Below are positions 50,862 through 59,395 of a stretch of 64,000 bases of DNA, in pieces. Numbering within the stretch: the stretch's first letter is position 1; each line of letters opens with the position of its first letter. Under the pieces are notes generated by a model that had not been told where the DNA came from, ran no database searches, and saw only the letters and a list, made by a program, of their open reading frames with translations. The stretch lies in the NCBI GenBank assembly GCA_949752745.1, contig OX457027.1:90665720-90729719 (forward strand), read 5' to 3'. The stretch comes from Protula sp. h YS-2021 (lineage: Eukaryota > Annelida > Polychaeta > Sabellida > Serpulidae). A program made the translations under genes and the position numbers.

Positions 50862-52655
50862 AGTACACTATCTGGTGGTTTCAGGGTGGAACACTCGCTC
50901 ATATGATAATAGTAGTATAATCGAGCTATCTAGTGTTCACAATGGGATTTCGTGGCGAAATCCCACTGAATATTACTAATTGTTTCTGAATGGGCAGTAC
51001 GCGGTGAGACCCCTGCTTAAATTAAAAGAATAAATTGAATTGAGTTCTTTCATTCCTGCCTTCTTTACAATATAATGTCTTGTAGGCAGCGTGTCAACCA
51101 CTTTGTGTGCATTGTTTACTCAGTTCCTAACCCCAGTTCGAGTCTCCTATAGAGATGGATTCGTAGTCTACAAGCCGATATTTTCGAAATTAAAACTGGA
51201 GTATTTATTTTCTTAATACTCATTTTATGAGTAAAATATCTTGTAGACGTAGAAGCTATCACTTGAATTGTACGCACCCACCTCTCCATCAACTGGGAGC
51301 GTCATATGGCAGGAACTGCACCAGTTGATTGACAGGCATTGCAAACATAGCAACAGGGCACCTGTTCCACAGGAGTTTTTATTATTATGGATCACGATAA
51401 ACAATGTTTAACACATTGGAAAACCCCATAATGATGGCTTCGTAGACTACAAGATATTTGATTCATAAAAATAAGTATTAAGAAATTAAAAACTTCAGAT
51501 TTCAGACAAGCGTCAGAGGAGAGCATGAGCTTTTTTCAGTCTGTCAATACTTGTGATCGAGCATGTAAGATCTTAAATAATTGCAAGCTCGTAGTGAAAC
51601 CCCAATTAACGTGGATATTGTTATGGAATGGTTAGTTTGTGATGAGACGCTATTGCTTTAAGAGGTGAATTTGAATTCAATTTCTTTTATTTCTACCTTT
51701 CCGGCACAATGTCTTGAGGACACCGTGTCAACCAGTTTGTATGCATTTGGTATTCAATTCCCATCACAAGTTCTAGTCTTCCATAGTGATGGCTTCGTAG
51801 TTTACAAGCAGATCTTTTCGAAATTAAAACTGAATTGGTTAATTTCTTAATACTCATTTAATTAGTAAAATATCTTGTAAACGTGGAAGCCATTATTCGA
51901 ATTATACCCACCTCCCCGTCAACTGGGATCGTGGTGTCCAATAATTTAGGCACAGTTCGATCACATGACTGGAAGTGCACCGACAGTGATTGGTTGGTTG
52001 GTTAACAACGCATTGCAAACATAGTAACAAGTACAAGGTAATATCCCGCAAAATTTCTCTTATGGATCGCTACAACCGATGTAAAACATTGAAAAACATG
52101 GTGATGGCTTCTATGTCTTCAAGAGAGTTCACTCATAAAAATGAGCATTAAGAAATTAAATACTTCATATTCATTCAATTGAAAAACAAAAGAATGCTCT
52201 ATTAATCTGTAAATCTCAGGTATTCTTAATCACGGAATTTAATTACATTTATGTGTTGTCAATTCTTAACAACCTTATACCCCCGCTACACTACTCCTGA
52301 CCCAATTGCTGGATAGTTTCAAATGGTGTCGCATAATGTGGTAGTTAGCCCTTAGACTTTGAGTTGAAACACATCCAAAACGCCGAAACATCGGGAAGTG
52401 TGTTCTGAAATCTGAAACTGTGACTTGGCTCATTGAGGGTTGACGCATCGTAATTGTTGCATGAATAGAGCAGAAAAATCACAAGGGGAGCATATCACCA
52501 GCAGTCGACACCTTGCTGTTGTTCACTAGCCAGTCTCTAAGACAATTTGGTCTGCTGCATGTAACACCTACTTACTCCGCATACCCACTGTGCATTCGGA
52601 AAAATAGTGCTATAAAAGAGAGAAACTACTTTTTAAAATATATATCTGCGTTGTC

Positions 52656-53660
52656 CATTGGTTAAGCAGTTACCTCTCAGATAGAGAACAACTAGCACAA
52701 ATTGACGACAGTGTCTCAGATGTCTTACATGTTTTATGCGACGTGCCACAAGGTTCCATTCTAGGCCCTAAGCTATTCATCATGTACATAAATGACATTG
52801 TTAAGGTATCCAATTTGCTTAAATTCATTCTTTTTGCAGACGACACTAATTTGTTTTATTCCGGGTCCAATATTCCTAAAATGTGTCAAATCATCACAAA
52901 AGAATATCAAAATTGGATCGCTGGTTTAAATTAAACAAACTGTCTTTAAATGTGAGTAAAACTAACTTCATGGTATTCGGTTGTCCGAATTGTAATGACT
53001 ATAATTTAAATGTTCAATTTGGTGATGCAAAAATCTCTCGCGTTCACAGTACTAAGTTTTTGTGTGTTATTATTGATGATAAACTTAATTGGAAAGAACA
53101 TATCAATCGAGTACGTTCAAAATTAGCAAAATGTATAGCAATTATGCATAAAGTCAGTTCTCATATTGATAACCAAGCACTGTTCATCATCTATCAATCT
53201 TTGTTCGTACCGTACATGTCCTATTGTGTAGAAATATGGGGAAATACCTATGAAACAAATGTCAAGGAAATCGTATTGTTGCAGAAACGAGCAATTCGTG
53301 TTATTTTTGGTGTTGGTCGGTATGAACACACGAATAGTTTTTTCTTCGAGTCACGTATCCTGAAAATGTATGAAGTAGTTAAATTTAAATCTTTAGTAAT
53401 AATGTTTAAAGCTATACGTCATACTCTTCCTAGTAATATACAGCGTCACTTCGAAATCGTTAATAATAACAGAATTACTAGACAACACGGGAACTTCAAA
53501 CACGTTTACTCGCGAACTACATAAAAAAGTCATTGCGTAAGGATTAAGGGTGTACACATGTGGAATTACTTACCTCCAGAATTGAAAACTGTTCATTCGG
53601 AAAGGCTTTTTAAGAAAAAACTTAAACACTATCTTATTGATACTTATGGAAAGACGGAGT
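52656..53660 (+). pseudogene. Non-LTR retrotransposon RT C-terminal half, decayed
   Basis: Begins W-L-S-S-Y-L-S-D-R-E-Q, then V-P-Q-G-S-I-L-G-P and F-A-D-D-T-N-L-F (intact F-A-D-D box). A one-base frameshift near 52905 follows, then W-F-K-L-N-K-L-S-L-N-V-S-K-T and the usual CR1/Jockey-group thumb and tail. It ends past a further frame change with W-N-Y-L-P-P-E-L-K near 53553-53660. The 5' part is missing. The preceding 52560-52650 is a fragment related to the foldback element at 25 kb. Confidence 0.8.
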
Positions 53661-53848
53661 AGCTATCTTTTATCACAATGTGGCAACATTTTGCCTGATA
53701 TATGTTTTTTGGATTAACTCTCTTCTTTTTATTGTTCGAGTAGTCTCATATAAAATCTGTGATAAAATATCAGTTGTGTTTTATAACACTCTTCGATTAG
53801 TGCAGTTAGCACCATGTAATAATCTCTGAAGTGTATATAACTGAAGTG

Positions 53849-54970
53849 TAGAGCAAATAATTGATCTCTACAAGTCGTTGAACAGCAGTATATTTCTATG
53901 TTTTCTTGACGCCAGTAAAGCCTTTGACAGGGTTAATCATAGTGTTCTGTTTAAAAAGCTAAAGGACCGAAAAATACCAGACTAAATTATTCGAATAACT
54001 GAGTACTGGTATCGTAATCAGCAAATGTCTGTATGTTGGGGCTCTGTGTGCTCCGTAAAATTCAATGTTTCAAATGGTGTTCGCCAAGGTGGCATACTTT
54101 CATCTTATTTTTTTAATATTTATTGTGATGATCTCTCTATTGTTTTGTGTAGCTGTCAGGTTGGGTGCTTCATTGCTAAAAATTGCATTAATCATATTTT
54201 TTATGCTGATGACTTGGTTGTGATCGCTCCGTCTGTCAAAGGTCTCAACAGTCTGTTACGCATCTGTGAACAATACGGTATTGAACACGATATAATCTTC
54301 AACAGCAAGAAAAGTGTCATTATGATTATTAGATCGAAATCTTTAAAATTTGTACATATTCCAACCTTTCTACTGTGCGGAAAGCCTTTGACTGTTGTTA
54401 ATCAGTACAAATATCTTGGATGTATTATAAGTAACGATCTAAGTGATGACGTAGACATTGAAAGACAAAGACGTAAATTGTACATGCAAGGTAACACTTT
54501 ATTGAGAAAGTTCTCGATGTGTTCATTATATGTCAAAATGACATTGTTCAAATCCTATTGCTCTTCTTTTTACTGCTCACACTTATGGTGGAATTTTAAA
54601 GCATACACTATGAACAGATTTAACACCGCTTATCATAATATTTGTAAACGGTTCGCTGGGGTTTCTAAGAATGAAAGCTCCAGCTTGATATGTACTCTTC
54701 TAAATGTTCAGTGTTGTTCAGCTGTTATCAGGAAATATATCTATAGATTTATATGTCGGCTCGAACTCTCAGACAACTGTATCATACATAGCATTTTGAA
54801 TAGCATATTATTGTATAGGTCGAGAATTCGAAAATTCTGGTTCAATTGTCTGTATATTAATGTAAACCTGTAGATGTTATTGATACTCACGTATCTTTTT
54901 TTTTTCTGTGGAACTCATTATTCATGTTTTTTTGAGAGTCCGCAAATAAAATAAAATAAATAAATAAATA
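53849..54970 (+). pseudogene. Second non-LTR retrotransposon RT, one stop, with 3' tail
   Basis: RT motif A (F-L-D-A-S-K-A-F-D-R-V-N-H) is at about 53905. The frame then meets one TAA (53983-53985) and runs open for 282 codons from 54025, with G-V-R-Q-G-G-I-L-S and the intact catalytic Y-A-D-D-L-V. It ends at TAG 54874. A short 3' UTR leads to an aaataaat-type simple repeat tail at about 54945-54970, the usual LINE 3' end. It is 5'-truncated and less decayed than its neighbour, so probably a later insertion. Confidence 0.8.
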
Positions 54971-55156
54971 ACGTTTAAAATTGTCACTTGAGAAAGGGGC
55001 AAGCATTGTCACAAGCGTTTGCTTTTAGCTTGTTCCCTTTTCTGACCTCCTTGAATTATAAATTACTAATGTTTGTTCTCTTAGTAATAACCTCTGGTTT
55101 TGGTTTCAGAAAACAAACTTTGATTGATTGATTGTATTTATAGTAGGGTATAAATA

Positions 55157-55256
55157 AGAGTTCTACCACATTTTTTATTATATAAGTCTTAAGAGTTCTA
55201 CCACACTTTTTGGGTAAGAGTTCTACCACACATTGTGCCGTGTGGCAGAACTCTTA
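55157..55256. repeat. Repeated aagagttctaccacac motif with inverted copy; possible left terminus of the viral element
   Basis: The 15-17 bp motif taagagttctaccacac occurs three times in direct orientation (55155-, 55188-, 55215-) and once inverted with one mismatch (gtgtggcagaactctta, 55239-55255). The last two form a hairpin around cattgtgcc. It lies between LINE debris and the intact viral genes, so it may be the terminal repeat of the integrated element. The other terminus is outside the window. Confidence 0.5.
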
Positions 55257-55667
55257 CGATAGAGTGTGACGAAAGAAAACGTCATATGATGCAGGGATGA
55301 TGCAAGGATTGCGATAGCGAGCGATTGCGAGCGAAAAGTATGTTTCCGGTGGAAGGATTGTGAAAGGTTGTGTGTAGAATGGTATAATGGTATGGGGGGG
55401 GGGTGCTTGTGAAAAAAAAAAAAAAAGCCGAGACGTCTCGAGTGAAAGGGTATGTGCCGTGCCGAGACGGGGGTGTGGAGAGAGAGACAGAGAGAGACAG
55501 AGAGAGACAGAGAGAGACAGAGAGAGAGTTTTTTTTTTTTTTAAAGCATTTCCCATTCTCTCATGCATACTTTGGAAAGACACGGTTTGTTTGCTTATTT
55601 TTTAAAAGTTGGCGGCCGCGAGCGGCGCCGCCCGCGGCCAGGAGACAAGCTCCTCACTGATGGATGT
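55257..55667. other. Left non-coding flank of the viral element
   Basis: Contains G- and A-runs, a (gagagaca)n stretch near 55477-55526, a G/C-rich palindromic block (ggcggccgcgagcggcgccg) near 55610, and at about 55436-55478 one inverted copy of a repeat that recurs at 59749-59890. No credible coding sequence; the minus frame 55254-55583 is low-complexity. Confidence 0.5.
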
Positions 55668-56228
55668 TTATTTAAATGTTATAATGTCGCAGTCTTGGCG
55701 GCCACACTGACTCATCTGTTGTGAGTTGAATGCATAACAGTCGGTGTGGATACCGCATTGCAGACAACTCATTGTGTAGCTTATATTGATGGCCGCTTCC
55801 CAGAAGGCTGCTATTAGCGTGCAATGGAGGCACGCTGTGTGGCCGCAATCCTTGAATACTGCCTTGTCAAAAAGCATTATAGCGTCGCACTTCGGGCATG
55901 GCTCCGTGTCCATACCCAGAAAATCTTCACCCCACTCGCGGTATTCCCGTTCCTCCAGGGTACTTGGTAATTCCTCTCCCAGCATGTAGGTTCTTAGAAA
56001 TGCTGAGACGTGTTGACCTCGCTCAATGTTCTCTATTCTTCTACCAGCCATGAGAAGTCTATTCACTGTAACCGGAATGGCTACCACCTCTATGTTCTTT
56101 GGATCTGGCAGAAGTTGTAGAAAAAATTTCCGAAACGGTATCTCTCTAATTCTTTGTTGTACATATTGTATACGGTTGACTGAAGCTATCCGCGCTTCCT
56201 CGTCGAGATGAAAAGTAAGTTCTTCCAT
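55668..56228 (-). CDS. C3HC4 RING-finger protein, probable E3 ubiquitin ligase
   Basis: 186 residues, intact. The C-terminal third holds a textbook RING: C111, C114, C128, H130, C133, C136, C155, C158, with the central F-K-D-C-G-H-T-A-C-L-H-C. Additional cysteines follow (C164, C175, C180). The N-terminal 100 residues are helical and charged with no known domain. RING proteins of this kind recruit E2 enzymes for ubiquitin transfer, and small viral RING proteins commonly target host defence factors; that role is inference here. It is the only gene of the element on the minus strand and faces away from the acidic-protein gene across a shared 570-bp promoter region. A TATA box (TATATAAG, 56263-56270 on minus) lies 35 bases upstream of its ATG. 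Confidence 0.8.
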   Translation of the reverse strand: MEELTFHLDEEARIASVNRIQYVQQRIREIPFRKFFLQLLPDPKNIEVVAIPVTVNRLLMAGRRIENIERGQHVSAFLRTYMLGEELPSTLEEREYREWGEDFLGMDTEPCPKCDAIMLFDKAVFKDCGHTACLHCTLIAAFWEAAINISYTMSCLQCGIHTDCYAFNSQQMSQCGRQDCDIITFK

Positions 56229-56262
56229 GGTGACAAGCTGGAGAGGTATGGTTGAGCTGCAG

Positions 56263-56270
56263 CTTATATA
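56263..56270 (-). promoter_or_regulatory. TATA box of the RING gene
   Basis: TATATAAG on the minus strand, 35 bp before the RING start codon. The implied leader is only about 10 bases. Confidence 0.55.
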
Positions 56271-56279
56271 GTGTGGAGA

Positions 56280-56349
56280 GGGGAGCGAAAGTTTACCAAT
56301 GAGAATGCAGCGTTAACGGAGCGTTCCTATTGGTAAACTTTCGCTCCCC
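56280..56349. promoter_or_regulatory. Perfect 21-bp inverted repeat in the divergent promoter region
   Basis: ggggagcgaaagtttaccaa(t) at 56280-56300 is the exact reverse complement of 56329-56349, separated by 28 bp that include gagaatgcagcgttaacgg. It lies just upstream of the RING TATA box; another TATA-like element (catataaagg, about 56359) faces right. It could be a paired operator/enhancer for both directions, or a replication-related site. Confidence 0.7.
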
Positions 56350-56740
56350 TAGCTGGTTCATATAAAGGGGAATGTACGCGGGAATTTTATGTTAGTTATA
56401 TGTTGATGACCACCCCCCCACCCCTCCTTGTCAATACACAGAGACGACCACCCCCCCCCACCCCTGCCCAAGAATCCTTGTCGACCACCCCACCCACCCC
56501 TCCCCCATACAACCAAAGAAACAGTTAAAAGATCATTTTTTTTTTAAACTTATGTTAGGTTGCACACACATTTTTTCTTGACGAAATGGATGTTAGCATA
56601 AACGAAACGTCATTTTGGTGCAGTTGCATGCAGTTGCGTGATTACGAGATTGGGAAATAACAGCTTCCGCTGAAGCGTTGATGAAGTGTATTACCACCCC
56701 ACCCACCCCCCCCCCTCCCCAAAATTGGAAAAAAAGCTCA
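56350..56740. other. C-rich divergent intergenic region
   Basis: Three runs of accaccccccccaccc-type sequence between 56409 and 56505 and another at 56690-56720. No coding frame. Confidence 0.5.
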
Positions 56741-56748
56741 TATATAAG
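56741..56748 (+). promoter_or_regulatory. TATA box of the acidic-protein gene
   Basis: TATATAAG, 50 bp before the ATG at 56799. Confidence 0.55.
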
Positions 56749-56798
56749 GGTTCCGGGGGGGAAGAGCCCCTTATTGTCGAGGTGTGGTGGGCTAGATC

Positions 56799-58019
56799 AT
56801 GGAAGCGACGTTGCTGAATACACCTCCTCTATCTATCAACACGGACATGGATATGGATATGGATATGGATGACTTGTTTGAGTTGGAACCGTTACCTTTT
56901 GATAGTGTATTACCAGTATTATCAGTGGAAGACATTGATACATTCCTGGCTAACATGGCAGAGGCTGAAAAAGACTTGGAGAACGAACTGGTAGGGTTAG
57001 ACGTCCCTCCTAAGGAAGGTGTTGCTGCCGCGCTAGACGTTGCTGCCCCGTCAGATATACAGCTAGCAGGAATAGAGATGGAGATAGAGGAAGGAATGCC
57101 AGATCCTGAGGGCCCCGACTACCCGTTCTGGGTTGCAAATGCGCTTGTCAATGGGAGAAACACACAACTCAGCGCAAAGTTAAAAGCTCAATTGAAGCAA
57201 CTGAACGAAGAAATGAGTACCACCACCACCCTAGCCGTCTCGGCCGCCCCGGCCGCCGCCCGGGCCGAGCCCGGCAGCAAGCGTGGCAGCAGCAAGCGTG
57301 GCAGCGGGGACGAGTCCGAGTCCGAGGAGTCCGAGGAGTCCGAGGAGTCCGAGGACGAGTCCGGGGAGGAGTCTGAGGAGGATTCAGAAGACAAACATAT
57401 GAAATTGAAATTTGAATCGAGTAAGACCATCCTTGTGACTGAGGACGATGTAACGCTGTTGAAAAGAAACTTTCAAGCCGTGCTTCCTCTGATTGATTGC
57501 AACATTGTATGGTGTTTATGTGAAGAAGGCTTTTTCGACAAGCACACGTACATGTACCTAATGGAAGAAGTGAACACTGTCATTATGCTCATGTTCATGC
57601 TAGAAGGAAGTGTAGAGGATGTTCCGGTGTCACAGCCAAAGTTCACCGAAGCCATGACTCGGCGTTTTGTTCAACTGTTTAAACTCCTTCATGAGGAACA
57701 GTTTAAGGCGTTGTGTCTGCCAGAGCCGAAGCAAGTGAATGAGGGTCGCGATTCCAAATGTGCAAAGATGATGCTACATGGTTTCAAATACCTTGAAGAA
57801 CGCATTAAGGTGTATGATATGATGGCCTACCTCTATGAAAAAGGACATTTCACCATGTCAATGCTGTTTCAATGGATACTAGGGCATCGGAAACCAGGCG
57901 ACTTTCTAGTGATTGTCATGAGACAATCTTTAACAGGTGGTTTACCAACAGCCTTTCTGGATGGTTTCAATGAGATGACTCCGCGATTTTACAAGCATCT
58001 CACGAGAACTTACATGTAA
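56799..58019 (+). CDS. Acidic 406-residue protein with two possible CARD-like helical bundles
   Basis: Intact and not recognised as a family. Residues 1-120 are strongly acidic and include an M-D repeat near residue 12. Residues about 145-205 are low complexity: A-rich, then K-R-G-S-S-K-R-G-S and a long E/S/D run. From about residue 209 the sequence becomes globular and helical. Residues 214-300 (L-L-K-R-N-F-Q-A-V-L-P-L-I, E-E-G-F-F-D-K-H-T-Y, L-F-K-L-L-H-E-E-Q-F) follow the helix pattern of a CARD. Residues 325-400 (L-E-E-R-I-K-V-Y-D-M-M-A-Y-L-Y-E-K-G-H-F) repeat it. A death-fold viral protein could mimic or block host inflammasome or apoptosis adaptors, but the fold call is by eye. The acidic half could also be a transactivation region. 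It ends a few bases before the TATA box of the next gene. Confidence 0.7.
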   Translation: MEATLLNTPPLSINTDMDMDMDMDDLFELEPLPFDSVLPVLSVEDIDTFLANMAEAEKDLENELVGLDVPPKEGVAAALDVAAPSDIQLAGIEMEIEEGMPDPEGPDYPFWVANALVNGRNTQLSAKLKAQLKQLNEEMSTTTTLAVSAAPAAARAEPGSKRGSSKRGSGDESESEESEESEESEDESGEESEEDSEDKHMKLKFESSKTILVTEDDVTLLKRNFQAVLPLIDCNIVWCLCEEGFFDKHTYMYLMEEVNTVIMLMFMLEGSVEDVPVSQPKFTEAMTRRFVQLFKLLHEEQFKALCLPEPKQVNEGRDSKCAKMMLHGFKYLEERIKVYDMMAYLYEKGHFTMSMLFQWILGHRKPGDFLVIVMRQSLTGGLPTAFLDGFNEMTPRFYKHLTRTYM

Positions 58020-58024
58020 AAAGG

Positions 58025-58032
58025 TATAAAAG
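58025..58032 (+). promoter_or_regulatory. TATA box of the 146-residue gene
   Basis: TATAAAAG begins eight bases after the preceding stop codon (58017-58019) and 75 bp before the ATG at 58100. The leader is G- and GGC-rich and shares the run cggcggcggcaggcagg with the start of the gene at 58611. Confidence 0.65.
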
Positions 58033-58099
58033 GGGGGGGGGGGCGGCGGCGGCAGGCAGGCAGGCAGCAGCGCAGCGCGGCGGCGAAGTCTCACTCGCA

Positions 58100-58540
58100 A
58101 TGTCTTCCACATTTCACAGATGTGCAGAGACTATGGATGATGTGTTCAAAGTAAACTATGCTGACTGGATGTTTTCAAAGCTTCCTGCTTTTGAATCGGA
58201 ATGGATGGAGCAAGTGAAGAATTTGCATCAGCATTGGGAAGCTGTTGGAAAGACCATTCCAAGTGATCGTTTCATCCACTCGTTTCTACGTGAATGCGAA
58301 GATCTACATATACTATCCTATTACGACATTGATTTAGCATTTATCCACGCGAATACAATTTGGGCAGTGGAGCTCATGTTAGTTGTAGCTGCAAGGATCA
58401 TTTTGCTTTATGATGATGATGTTCCATTGGCGACGAATGTATCAGACCTTGTTCGATTCAACCATGGACGAGTGGAAGTGAATTCAAAGCTTTGCAAGAA
58501 GTTTGAAAAGCTTGACTCAGCGGCGGATGGTTGGGTATAA
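58100..58540 (+). CDS. 146-residue protein, member 1 of a small element-specific family
   Basis: Intact and of unknown function. It is rich in aromatics and predicted mostly helical: W-M-F-S-K-L near residue 23, H-Q-H-W-E-A-V near 44, F-L-R-E-C-E-D-L near 62, then D-L-A-F and an A-V-E-L-M-L-V-V-A-A-R hydrophobic helix near 90. The order (aromatic-K-L; tryptophan followed by two to four residues and V; F-L-x-E-C; D-x-A; a hydrophobic helix after V-E) recurs in the 213-residue protein at 59396 and more weakly in the 110-residue protein at 60384, so I propose paralogues. Its stop codon TAA is part of the next gene's TATA box. Confidence 0.7.
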   Translation: MSSTFHRCAETMDDVFKVNYADWMFSKLPAFESEWMEQVKNLHQHWEAVGKTIPSDRFIHSFLRECEDLHILSYYDIDLAFIHANTIWAVELMLVVAARIILLYDDDVPLATNVSDLVRFNHGRVEVNSKLCKKFEKLDSAADGWV

Positions 58541-58543
58541 AAG
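58536..58543 (+). promoter_or_regulatory. TATA box overlapping the stop codon, promoter of the 249-residue gene
   Basis: TATAAAAG contains the TAA stop (58538-58540) of the upstream gene. It is followed by G/GT-rich sequence and four cagtgtag units (58574-58608), and the ATG is at 58611. Distance to the ATG is about 70 bp, close to that of the neighbouring promoter. Confidence 0.65.
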
Positions 58544-58610
58544 AGGGGGGTGTGTGTGTGGACCTCATCAGTACAGTGTAGCAGTGTAGCAGTGTAGCAG
58601 TGTAGCAGTC

Positions 58611-59360
58611 ATGGAGAACAAGACAAGGAGCGCAGCAAGCGGCGGCGGCAGGCAGGTAGCGCAGCGCAGCGGCGGCAGCCGGGGCAGCGGCCAGGGCGGC
58701 AGCAGCCAGGGCGGCCGGGACGGCCAGGGCGGCGGCGGCGGCAGCAGTTTTCAAATTAGTGCAAACTTAACCATTACTGTGGAGTCTGGACAATATGGAT
58801 TATTTCTACGCATCAAACGTGGAGAGAGATGGTGCGCTTATTCACCATCTTTGTGGAAGATTGTGTGTCAGAACGTGAAAAAATGCCGTGACATTGGCTT
58901 CAAACTATACTTAACGGAAACAAAGTGGCTTGAAGTCATTTCATATCAAGGCATGCGCTATGTAAGCTTCGTGCGTACATCACGGTTTGAAGGGAAAGAA
59001 TACACACATTACATCAACATGAATGATGGTGAATGGGAGACACTGCTTCGGGAGATGGCTCACATCAACTCAGCCTTAGTTGAACCGCCGTGTACGGAAT
59101 GCTATGGTGAGAAAACGATCATCAAGCTGCAAAAGGATGATCGAATGAAGGTGTCAAAGCTATCCAAGAAAAGACAGGCTGAAATTCAGTTGGAGAATAT
59201 GGATGTACAGAATCAACTTGGACTTACGTGCGACTATTGCGGTGCTTGCGGATATATGGAGGATTATGATTGCCACTGCCACAAGTACAATTGCATGATG
59301 TGTGAACCAAACAACTTCTGCGGCAAGTGTGGAGTACTTAAGGTCTGTAAAGCACAGTAG
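58611..59360 (+). CDS. 249-residue glycine-rich protein with two possible PC4-like repeats and a cysteine-rich tail
   Basis: Intact. Residues 8-48 are Gly/Ser/Gln/Arg-rich and disordered. Residues about 52-155 look like two copies of a beta-hairpin-plus-helix unit: L-F-L-R-I-K-R-G-E-R-W-C followed by the helix S-L-W-K-I-V-C-Q-N-V-K-K, then W-L-E-V-I-S-Y-Q-G-M-R-Y-V-S-F-V-R followed by G-E-W-E-T-L-L-R-E-M. The second unit resembles the PC4/p15 single-stranded-DNA-binding fold. The tail (about 163-248) has C-T-E-C and then C-D-Y-C-G-A-C-G, C-H-C-H, C-M-M-C and C-G-K-C-G, a zinc-binding pattern. Nucleic-acid binding in viral transcription or replication is a reasonable guess. Fold assignment is by pattern only. 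Confidence 0.7.
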   Translation: MENKTRSAASGGGRQVAQRSGGSRGSGQGGSSQGGRDGQGGGGGSSFQISANLTITVESGQYGLFLRIKRGERWCAYSPSLWKIVCQNVKKCRDIGFKLYLTETKWLEVISYQGMRYVSFVRTSRFEGKEYTHYINMNDGEWETLLREMAHINSALVEPPCTECYGEKTIIKLQKDDRMKVSKLSKKRQAEIQLENMDVQNQLGLTCDYCGACGYMEDYDCHCHKYNCMMCEPNNFCGKCGVLKVCKAQ

Positions 59361-59395
59361 AAGCCCTAATACACCACACCACACACACTGCAAAG

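Larger units (their letters stand above)
41788..52150. mobile_element. Nested pair of DIRS-like retroelements
   Basis: Four copies of one terminal sequence family delimit two elements: direct-orientation copies at 41788-42110 and 47093-47380, inverted copies at 51160-51480 and 51785-52150. By sequence detail the first pairs with the last (both have gagaaattttgcgg-type text and ttgtcaaccaac/gttgttaaccaa), and the second pairs with the third (both have gatccataataataaaaa and aatgcctgtcaatcaac). The inner element (about 47.09-51.48 kb) therefore lies inside the outer one. Inverted termini and the gag, RT and RNase H types fit DIRS. No tyrosine recombinase gene is recognisable in either. The inverted ends were matched by eye. 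Confidence 0.7.

Noticed and set aside
55254..55583. 109-residue minus-strand frame in the left flank
   Set aside because: It is composed of translated gagaga/cacaca and poly-A/T repeats; no protein-like composition.
58458..58754. Alanine-rich minus-strand frame
   Set aside because: Antisense shadow of the GGC-rich start of the 249-residue gene.
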